The translations under genes and the position numbers were made by a program. Shown here piece by piece: positions 16,384-22,988 of a DNA stretch of 64,000 nt. Origin of the DNA: Cytophagaceae bacterium (lineage in GTDB: Bacteria; Bacteroidota; Bacteroidia; Cytophagales; UBA9547); NCBI GenBank assembly GCA_027488865.1, contig JAIYAU010000053.1, positions 1 through 64,000 of the forward strand, in the 5' to 3' direction. A model generated the notes under the pieces. It had not been told where the DNA came from and made no database searches. It worked only from the letters and a program-made list of their open reading frames with translations. The stretch's first letter is position 1, and the number at the start of each line of letters is the position of its first letter.

Positions 16384-16911
16384 ATGATTAAAATCTATTG
16401 TATTTTGCTCCTTATGAGCAATGTACTACTTGGACAGGTCATAAATTTAAAGGTAAGTGGAATAGGAACAATACAATATGACACCACAGTGGCTATATTG
16501 GATAGTACTACGAACATACAAGATGTCTTTAAAAAGTTTATTTTAAGTAATTATAAATCAGAGGAAATAGGCTTAAAAGAATTAGATCATGGGTTGATAT
16601 ATGCAACCTATGAAGAATTAAGATACGGAGCCAAAGCACAAGGGAGGGTTAAGTGCTGGCATTATGTACAAATAACTACAAACAGCGATAGTTTAAAAAT
16701 AAAAATTGATCAAATTAAGCTGCAGGCCTATCCTGAGGTGAACACCCCTGAACCCCAAAAACAATCGTTAGAAGATTGGTATAAGAAATACCAAAATAAG
16801 ATTAATAAAGGAAAACAGGCGCAATATCATTACGATTATCTGTGGTCGGTAGATGATTTTTGTAAAAAAACAATAAAAAAACTGGTTGAATGGTATCAAC
16901 AGGCACAATGA
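16384..16911 (+). CDS. Secreted protein, possibly DUF4468-like
   Basis: A 175-residue protein with a signal peptide (hydrophobic to about 16, cleavage near LGQ). The mature part has beta strands around KVSGIGTIQYDTT, a YATYEELRYGAKAQGRVKCWHYVQITT stretch and LKIKIDQIKLQAY, reminiscent of DUF4468 proteins of Bacteroidota, followed by a lysine-rich helical C-terminus. The family assignment is tentative. It lies one base after the cache-GAF sensor and is probably translated with it, so it might act in the periplasm alongside the sensor's outer domain. Confidence 0.55.
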   Translation: MIKIYCILLLMSNVLLGQVINLKVSGIGTIQYDTTVAILDSTTNIQDVFKKFILSNYKSEEIGLKELDHGLIYATYEELRYGAKAQGRVKCWHYVQITTNSDSLKIKIDQIKLQAYPEVNTPEPQKQSLEDWYKKYQNKINKGKQAQYHYDYLWSVDDFCKKTIKKLVEWYQQAQ

Positions 16912-16931
16912 TAAAAATAGTAACGAATAGC

Positions 16932-17082
16932 AAAGGTTACCTTTTTGCAGGGCTAGATATACAATAGGTATCTAGTTAGGATCAATAATTCTTGATGGTT
17001 ATTTATAATTATTAAAAGAATGTGGTAATTAATAAAAACTGCTATTATAAACTATAAAAATTAAACCTAACAGGTTACCTTT
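16932..17082 (+). promoter_or_regulatory. Two AGGTTACCTTT boxes upstream of the ECF sigma gene
   Basis: The 11-mer AGGTTACCTTT occurs at 16934-16944 and again at 17072-17082, in the same orientation. The first copy extends to a 13-bp near-palindrome, AAAGGT-T-ACCTTT. The second ends 29 bases before the GTG start of the sigma factor gene. The arrangement suggests a binding site for a regulator or for the sigma factor itself. The 200-base gap holds no gene. Confidence 0.4.
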
Positions 17083-17111
17083 AGTATTGAAACAGTATTT
17101 AACATCAAAGC

Positions 17112-17669
17112 GTGAGGCTTTTTAATAGTATATCAGACGAAGAAATTCTTGTGCGAATTCGCCAAGGTGACGAAAAAGTGGTTGATCATTTGTATAAAAA
17201 ACATTACAAAATGATGGTTAACCACATTATGAAAAATAGCGGCACCGAAGACGAAGCTAAAGATATATACCAAGAGGCAATAGTAGTAGTTTGGCAAAAA
17301 GCAGCAAGTGGAAATCTAACATTAACCTCCAAAATAAGTACATATCTATTTAGCATATGTCAAAATTTATGGAGAAAAGAGTTGGAAAGAAAAAGCCGCT
17401 TAAGTAACGAAGAAAGTGATGCAGCCGAGAGTGTCGATGATGACCTCAAAGAACGAACCGCCATTATGAACCAGTGTATTATGGAACTAGGCGAAACGTG
17501 CAGAAAGATTTTAACGTATTACTACTTTGAAGACATGTCTATGAACGACATTGCAGAATTAATGGGGTTTGCTAATGCTGATACAGCTAAAACTAAAAAG
17601 TATAAGTGCAAGCTTGAATTAGATAAAATCGTAAAATCAAAATATTCAGTAGGAGATTTCTTAGATTAA
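17112..17669 (+). CDS. ECF-type sigma-70 family factor
   Basis: The 185-residue protein has sigma region 2 (DEEILVRIRQGDE to DEAKDIYQEAIVVVWQKA, about 8-70), a linker with acidic residues, and region 4 (ELGETCRKILTYYYFEDMSMNDIAELMGF, about 120-165). This is the Bacteroidota group of ECF factors. The start is a GTG, since no ATG is available near the beginning of the conserved region. The next gene begins 5 bases after the stop and encodes a membrane protein in the place of an anti-sigma factor. Two AGGTTACCTTT boxes precede it. Confidence 0.88.
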   Translation: MRLFNSISDEEILVRIRQGDEKVVDHLYKKHYKMMVNHIMKNSGTEDEAKDIYQEAIVVVWQKAASGNLTLTSKISTYLFSICQNLWRKELERKSRLSNEESDAAESVDDDLKERTAIMNQCIMELGETCRKILTYYYFEDMSMNDIAELMGFANADTAKTKKYKCKLELDKIVKSKYSVGDFLD

Positions 17670-17674
17670 AAAAT

Positions 17675-18535
17675 ATGTTTATCAACAAACCCGAAATTAT
17701 AGAACAATATATAACTGGAAAGCTCACTGGAGAAGAATTGATTCAGTTTCAAAATGAATTACATAAAGACCCTATTCTTCAGTCGGAGGTAGCTTTGCAA
17801 AAAGAAATTATTCATTCTGTACAGCAATTTAGAAAATTGCAATTAAAACAAAGAATGGATAACATAGCTGTAAGTGCTGGAAACTCTTACACAGGATTAA
17901 AAGTAGCTGCTTCGATTGTATTAGCGGGTTTAGTAACCTTCGGAGTTTTTAACTACAACCTGCAACAAAAAGTAGAAAATTTCAATAATCAATCAATTAC
18001 ACCAATAAATAATCAGAAAAATGAACAGACCGATAATTTAGATTCTAGTCCAGAAATAGCTAAAAGCAACTCAGCTGAAAGTTTAACCAATAAAGAAAGC
18101 TTAAAGCCCGTAACAAACGTAATCAAACCAAAAGAATTATCTATTAAAAATAGTGAGTCAACGGTGATAGCTACTGTTCCTAACGCAGATTATCATAATG
18201 GTGACGAACATCTTATAAAAGATGGTAATGTAACACTTCCTAAAGGTGAATTGGCACAAGGCAATGGTGACCACACGCTTAAGGCAGAAGTTATTGTGGA
18301 TGACCTTGATAAATCAAGATTTCACTACAAGTATTTTAGCGGAAAATTATTCTTGTACGGAGAATTTGCGAATCCTTATGAATTACTCGAATGGAATAGT
18401 GCTGAAGGTAAGAAACTGTTTTTGAAATATAACAGTGAGTATTACAAAATCAAAGACAATCAAATGGAGCCTATTAAATTGGAAAAAATTATGGATAAAA
18501 AGTTATTAAATGAATTGAGGCAAATAAGTAAATAA
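17675..18535 (+). CDS. Membrane protein, candidate anti-sigma partner
   Basis: The 286-residue protein has a short cytoplasmic N-terminal part with IEQYITGKLTGEELIQFQNELHKDPILQSEVALQKEI, a pattern usual for the first helices of Bacteroidota anti-sigma-like proteins. One membrane helix follows (about 72-90, KVAASIVLAGLVTFGVFNY) and then a low-complexity Asn/Ser/Lys linker to about 190. The periplasmic C-terminal domain includes FHYKYFSGKLFLYGEFANPYELLEWN and may be a sensor. No zinc-binding HxxxCxxC is present. The role as anti-sigma factor rests on the gene order and general layout only. Confidence 0.7.
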   Translation: MFINKPEIIEQYITGKLTGEELIQFQNELHKDPILQSEVALQKEIIHSVQQFRKLQLKQRMDNIAVSAGNSYTGLKVAASIVLAGLVTFGVFNYNLQQKVENFNNQSITPINNQKNEQTDNLDSSPEIAKSNSAESLTNKESLKPVTNVIKPKELSIKNSESTVIATVPNADYHNGDEHLIKDGNVTLPKGELAQGNGDHTLKAEVIVDDLDKSRFHYKYFSGKLFLYGEFANPYELLEWNSAEGKKLFLKYNSEYYKIKDNQMEPIKLEKIMDKKLLNELRQISK

Positions 18536-18556
18536 ATCTATATCGTTTTCCTTGGT

Positions 18557-18590
18557 AAAGCCGTTGACCTCAATCAACGGCTTTTTGTTT
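18557..18590. terminator. Terminator between convergent genes
   Basis: An 11-bp stem, AAAGCCGTTGA at 18557-18567 and TCAACGGCTTT at 18574-18584, is followed by a T-rich stretch. It ends the sigma factor operon and overlaps the stop codon of the convergent DUF4421 gene. Confidence 0.88.
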
Positions 18591-19620
18591 TACTTTTTTT
18601 ACCTATTGAAATTCGTCGTCCATAAAACAACTTAACACTCAAATAACCGTAATCGACTACCTTTTTGCCGTTAGAATTGCTGTTAAGCGCAATCGACTGT
18701 ACACCAATACCTCCAAAGGCTCTTTCGCTATTGTATCCTAGAGAAAATCTTGTATCGGCCGCCGCTCCAATTGAATTATCATCTTGACTAATTTGTGGTG
18801 TTTGATAAAAGTATCTGGTAGTTTTTAATCCAATAGATGGGATTAAGGCCACATGTGCAAAATATCGCTTTTTGATAACTAAGGTATACATGTATCCAAT
18901 ATTAACTGCAATAAATTTGGTGTTAATGCCTTTTACAGTAGATTTTTCGGAAAAATTTTCTTTCACCTTCAAAGGCACAAAAGACGAATCGCCATCAAAT
19001 CCATATTGTGTAAATGCCCCGCCCATTATGAACGAACCTGCACTTTTTATTTGACGCTCAAAATTATTAACTGATGCCATCACACTGAATTTTTTGTGGT
19101 TAAAAACATAGTTAGTAACAATATAAAATGTACGTGTGCGCATGTCCGGTCGGAGTGGATAATTTTTATTTTTTTCAAACCACTGTTTGTCTACTACATC
19201 TGTATTGCTTAAGTAAAATCCTTGATAATTGGCAATAATTAAACTAGACCAAAATTTTTGTCGAATTACATTAGCTCTTAGTGAAAACTGGTCAGTTTCT
19301 CCTTTGGTTGGATTTAATTTATCAAAAGGTGACCGAAAAGCTGCCTCCAAAGACAACCATTTATAACAAAAACCAAAACCGAAATTTGCTAGATCATTAG
19401 GAGCATATTCCAAAAATTGTCGTGAATTGTCACGATTATATAACTTTACGTTTAAGCCCCTAGTAAGTGTAAGCAACGATAAATTAACTTTATGTCGATA
19501 TTTACCCACATAATTGGTGTCGTATTTAGGCAAAATTAAGCTACTATCGACATGGCTTGACGCCCTATTTATCAACAGTATATGTAGAAAGCATATAAAC
19601 AGCCACCATTGTAAATTCAT
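18574..19620 (-). CDS. DUF4421 family outer-membrane protein
   Basis: The 348-residue protein has an N-terminal signal peptide (to about 23) and a beta-barrel-like sequence with many alternating aromatic strands. Features of DUF4421 are the early KLYNRDNSRQFLEYAPNDLANFGFGFCYKWLSLEAAF block and the late FAHVALIPSIG and GYLSVKLFYGRRI strands. The family is restricted mainly to Bacteroidota and thought to be in the outer membrane; its role is unknown. It starts 10 bases after the proC stop, so it may be co-transcribed with proC. Its stop codon lies in the stem of the shared terminator. Confidence 0.72.
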   Translation of the reverse strand: MNLQWWLFICFLHILLINRASSHVDSSLILPKYDTNYVGKYRHKVNLSLLTLTRGLNVKLYNRDNSRQFLEYAPNDLANFGFGFCYKWLSLEAAFRSPFDKLNPTKGETDQFSLRANVIRQKFWSSLIIANYQGFYLSNTDVVDKQWFEKNKNYPLRPDMRTRTFYIVTNYVFNHKKFSVMASVNNFERQIKSAGSFIMGGAFTQYGFDGDSSFVPLKVKENFSEKSTVKGINTKFIAVNIGYMYTLVIKKRYFAHVALIPSIGLKTTRYFYQTPQISQDDNSIGAAADTRFSLGYNSERAFGGIGVQSIALNSNSNGKKVVDYGYLSVKLFYGRRISIGKKSKTKSR

Positions 19621-19629
19621 ATATTTCGG

Positions 19630-20433
19630 TTATTTGGATAATTCCTTTGCACGTGCCTCAGCATTTTTTAACGCTTTAATGATGTTATTATGCATATCAC
19701 TTTGCTCAAATGTATTAAGAGCAGCTTCTGTAGTGCCACCTTTAGACTTTACGGATGCTATAAGCTCATCCAACGATTTATCCGAATTGTTCATTAAATG
19801 ATAGGAACCCATCATGGTCTGTTTCACTAAAAGAGATGCCATGGCCTCATCCATCCCCATTTGTTTTCCAGCGTCAATCATAGCACGAACAAAATAGTAA
19901 AAATATGCGGGTCCACTCCCACTTACGGCTGTTACTGCATCTAACAGCCCTTCATCCTCCAAGAAAATCTCACGCCCTGTGGTACTTAACAACTTTTCTA
20001 CTTTTCTGATTTGTTCTAAAGTGGTTCCAGATGATGCCACGTATGCAGTAACCCCCATACTTACTTGTGCTGGAGTGTTAGGCATAGCACGTATAATGGA
20101 AGGATGGTGTAACATGTTGGTAAGTTTTTCGATAGTAATACCTGCCATTATGGACAAAACAAGTTGCTTTGGCTCCAATATACCACTCAACTGTTCACTA
20201 ATAGATGAAAAATCTTGAGGTTTTACAGCAACTATAATTATTTCATAACTTTTAAGTGTGGCATCTATTTGACCTACGACCTGCCCAATATTCATTTTTT
20301 GGAGTTCTTGAGCCTGATTTTCATTTTTTTCTACCAAAAGCAACGTTTGTTTGGTTACAATCTCGTATTTGATAAAAGATTTTGCATAAGCAATTCCCAT
20401 ATTACCACATCCAATTATTGCTACGTTTATCAT
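19630..20433 (-). CDS. proC: Pyrroline-5-carboxylate reductase
   Basis: Start taken at the ATG giving MINVAIIGCGNMGIAY, so that the Rossmann motif GCGNMG begins at residue 8; the frame runs 44 codons further upstream but that part is not protein-like. The 267-residue enzyme reduces pyrroline-5-carboxylate to proline with NAD(P)H. Typical blocks are IRAMPNTPAQVSMGVTAY, AVSGSGPAYFYYFVRAM and the C-terminal SVKSKGGTTEAALNTFE. Length fits the family. It is divergent from dnaA. Confidence 0.95.
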   Translation of the reverse strand: MINVAIIGCGNMGIAYAKSFIKYEIVTKQTLLLVEKNENQAQELQKMNIGQVVGQIDATLKSYEIIIVAVKPQDFSSISEQLSGILEPKQLVLSIMAGITIEKLTNMLHHPSIIRAMPNTPAQVSMGVTAYVASSGTTLEQIRKVEKLLSTTGREIFLEDEGLLDAVTAVSGSGPAYFYYFVRAMIDAGKQMGMDEAMASLLVKQTMMGSYHLMNNSDKSLDELIASVKSKGGTTEAALNTFEQSDMHNNIIKALKNAEARAKELSK

Positions 20434-20506
20434 GCTTGTATTTATTATTGTTGTCAAAATACAAAAGTTGTATATTTGAATTGGAAATACAAGAACTAAA
20501 TTGGAG

Positions 20507-20538
20507 TGTGAATAATTTGTGGATATGCCTGTGGATAA
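20507..20538 (+). promoter_or_regulatory. Three DnaA boxes upstream of dnaA
   Basis: Three boxes in the same orientation are spaced 11-12 bases: TGTGAATAA at 20507-20515 and TGTGGATAA at 20530-20538 match TGTGnATAA (the complement of TTATnCACA) exactly, and TGTGGATAT at 20518-20526 differs by one base. They lie between proC and dnaA in AT-rich DNA. This could be oriC or part of it, or an autoregulatory site of dnaA. Confidence 0.8.
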
Positions 20539-20641
20539 AGAATTTAAAAAGCATAGACGTTTCATTTTTTTTCTCCAATTAAAATTCAGATTTTTGTCAC
20601 CCTTTCTTTAAGTACGGATTAGGTAAATCATACAAGTATTA

Positions 20642-22042
20642 GTGCAAGAGTGTATCGCAATATGGCAACGTTGTATGGGCATCATTAAACAAATGGTGAA
20701 CGACCAAGCATTTAAAACTTGGTTCGAACCAATTGTGCCTATGGCATTTAGAGTTAACACCCTAACCATACAAGTTCCAAGTCAATTTTTTTATGAATGG
20801 CTGGAAGACAATTATGTACATGTATTAAAAGCAGCTATTGAAGGTGTAATAGGTGCAGGTGCTAAATTGGAATACTCTATTATAGTTGATAAAGGTAACA
20901 GTCAAAATCAACCCTATACAGTAAACTTACCAAATAGCAAAAATGGATATTCACAAAATTCTAATGATCACCATGTAACACAGTCGAAGTTTTTAGAAAT
21001 TTTTCAAAACGAATCAAATCTTAATCCAAATTTGACATTTGAGAATTTTATTGAAGGTGATTGTAATCGACTTGGGCGGTCAGCGGGTATGGCTGTAGCT
21101 CAAAAACCCGGTATTACTTCCTTTAATCCTTTGGTAATTTTTGGCGGAGTTGGACTTGGTAAGACGCACTTGGTACAAGCCATTGGCAATAAAATCAAAT
21201 CCCAATTCACAAATAAGAGCATATTTTACATTGATTCTTTAAAGTTTGTCCAAATGTTTACTGACTACATCAGTAATAACGAACTTAAAGATTTTAATGA
21301 TTTTTTTATGCAAATTGATGTCTTGATTATTGATGACATTCAATTTTTTGCCAACAAAGGTAAATCTCAGGAAATGTTTTTCCAGATTTTTAACCATATG
21401 CATCAAAGCAGTAAACAAATAATCATGACCAGCGATCGCTCTCCTAAAGACTTAGAAGGTTTGCAGGATCGTTTGTTGTCTCGTTTTAAATGGGGCTTGA
21501 GTGCAGATGTGCAACAGCCTGACTTAGAAACAAAAATTGCTATTATTAAGTCTAAAATGCATAGGGAAGGTATAACCATACCCGAAAATGTAGTTGAATA
21601 TATTGCATATAGTGTAGATACAAGCGTAAGAGATTTAGAAGGAGTTTTAATTTCACTTATTGCTCAATCCTACCTTACCCAAAAAGAAATTGACCTAGAA
21701 TTAACCAAAGAAACTTTAAAAAGTTTGGTCCATGATATTGACTCTGACGTAAGTATAGATTTTATTCAAAAATGTATTGCAGAGTACTTTAATGTAACCG
21801 TAGAAGAGTTAAAGGACAAAACAAGAAAAAAGGAAATTGTGACCGCAAGGCACATAGCAATGTATTTTGCCAAAGAATATACAAGTTTGGCCTTAAAGAC
21901 AATCGGTTATCATTTTGGTAAACGAGACCACACCACAGTGCTTCATGCATTAGAAGCAGTGAATGATTTGATGGAAACTGACAAAAAATATTTAAATGCC
22001 ATCAAAGAAATTCAGAAAAGATTAAAAATGAAGGCCATTTAA
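20642..22042 (+). CDS. dnaA: Chromosomal replication initiator DnaA
   Basis: The 466-residue initiator has domain I (about 1-85, CIAIWQRCMGIIKQMVNDQAFKTWFEPI), a linker, and the AAA+ domain with Walker A GGVGLGKTH near 175-185 and Walker B DVLIIDDIQFF. The sensor and arginine-finger block is LSRFKWGLSADVQQPD. Domain IV (about 370-466) carries the DnaA signature TSLALKTIGYHFGKRDHTTVLHA that reads DnaA boxes. The start is a GTG that gives the usual N-terminus; no nearby ATG serves. Three DnaA boxes lie 100-135 bases upstream. It converges with the SCO gene with only 11 bases between stops. Confidence 0.98.
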   Translation: MQECIAIWQRCMGIIKQMVNDQAFKTWFEPIVPMAFRVNTLTIQVPSQFFYEWLEDNYVHVLKAAIEGVIGAGAKLEYSIIVDKGNSQNQPYTVNLPNSKNGYSQNSNDHHVTQSKFLEIFQNESNLNPNLTFENFIEGDCNRLGRSAGMAVAQKPGITSFNPLVIFGGVGLGKTHLVQAIGNKIKSQFTNKSIFYIDSLKFVQMFTDYISNNELKDFNDFFMQIDVLIIDDIQFFANKGKSQEMFFQIFNHMHQSSKQIIMTSDRSPKDLEGLQDRLLSRFKWGLSADVQQPDLETKIAIIKSKMHREGITIPENVVEYIAYSVDTSVRDLEGVLISLIAQSYLTQKEIDLELTKETLKSLVHDIDSDVSIDFIQKCIAEYFNVTVEELKDKTRKKEIVTARHIAMYFAKEYTSLALKTIGYHFGKRDHTTVLHALEAVNDLMETDKKYLNAIKEIQKRLKMKAI

Positions 22043-22053
22043 GTTTGGCTAAT

Positions 22054-22698
22054 TTACTCCGTTCGCAATAATTTTATATCGGTAATTAATTTATCAATCT
22101 CACTTTTATTGGTTCCGTCATAATACCCTCGTATATAACGATTTTTGTCTACTAACACAAAACGCTCGGTATGCACAAAATCACTTTCATTCGTTTGATC
22201 TACAATAAAAAATTGATTGCTTGCCAAATCGAATAAAGCAGATTTTGACCCTAGCAAAAAACTCCACTTTTGATGATTTTTCACACCCATTCTTTGCGCA
22301 TAGGCTCTTAAAACGGGCAAACTATCCTCCTCTGGTTTAGAAGTTAGCGAAATAAGTTTAACATTTGGTATAGTTTCAAATTCATTATAAAGACGTTTCA
22401 TTTGTGTTCCCATTGCTTTACATATTCCGGGGCAAGACACAAAAAAATAATCCGCAACGTAAATATTTGAATCCAATAAGGTTGTATTGATGGTATCTCC
22501 AACTTGATTTACAAACGAAAAGTAACCAACTTGATGAAAATTAGCCAAAGGGGCATTATATTTTTCGATTACCTTGCTTTCTATATTATACTGAAAAAAG
22601 GGTAAAACATAGGCTGTTTTAGGAGGCTTGGTGCATAAATATACACTCCCAAGTAAGCAGGCACATATAAAGACCACCAATAGTATGTTATTTCTCAT
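22054..22698 (-). CDS. SCO1/SenC/PrrC family protein
   Basis: The 214-residue protein has an N-terminal membrane anchor (about 5-23) and a thioredoxin-like periplasmic domain. The copper ligands of SCO proteins are present: Cys89 and Cys93 in SCPGICKAM, and His176 in DFVHTERFVLVD. A GYYDGTN block near the end is also typical. SCO proteins deliver copper to, or reduce thiols of, the CuA centre of cytochrome c oxidase. The second proline of the usual CPxxCP is replaced by Lys here. No cytochrome oxidase genes are in the window. Confidence 0.9.
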   Translation of the reverse strand: MRNNILLVVFICACLLGSVYLCTKPPKTAYVLPFFQYNIESKVIEKYNAPLANFHQVGYFSFVNQVGDTINTTLLDSNIYVADYFFVSCPGICKAMGTQMKRLYNEFETIPNVKLISLTSKPEEDSLPVLRAYAQRMGVKNHQKWSFLLGSKSALFDLASNQFFIVDQTNESDFVHTERFVLVDKNRYIRGYYDGTNKSEIDKLITDIKLLRTE

Positions 22699-22946
22699 TT
22701 TAATAGTTTAACCCAACTTGTTTAACTTATATTATAACTTTTAATAACGTTTTGTGTTCAATTCAGCTTGACTTTAACCCCTTTTTTTAAAAATCACTAT
22801 GGTTAAATAAGACTATAAAGTTAAAAAGCTAAGTTATTTTTGTTCTTTGATTTGGATTATAAAATACCATAAATCCATAGAAATCCGTTATTGGTATAAT
22901 TTGATGCAATGATAATAAAAAAACACCTTTATTCGGTTAAAAATCC

Positions 22947-22954
22947 TATTTTTG
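22947..22954 (+). promoter_or_regulatory. -7 promoter element of the type B surface protein gene
   Basis: TATTTTTG at this place fits TAnnTTTG and lies 34 bases before the ATG. In the leader between it and the gene, TTACTT (22963-22968) pairs with AAGTAA (22974-22979). A -33 element is not clear. The remaining part of the 290-base gap holds no gene. Confidence 0.5.
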
Positions 22955-22988
22955 TAGGGTTATTACTTTGTTGAAGTAACTTAAAAAA

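Noticed and set aside
16932-16950. AAAGGTTACCTTTTT as a terminator of the preceding gene
   Set aside because: The arms leave only one base for a loop, so an RNA hairpin of this form is not possible; treated as a DNA-binding site candidate instead.
20434-20565. N-terminal extension of proC
   Set aside because: The extra 44 codons precede the conserved MINVAIIGCGNMG start of the Rossmann fold and run into the DnaA-box region.
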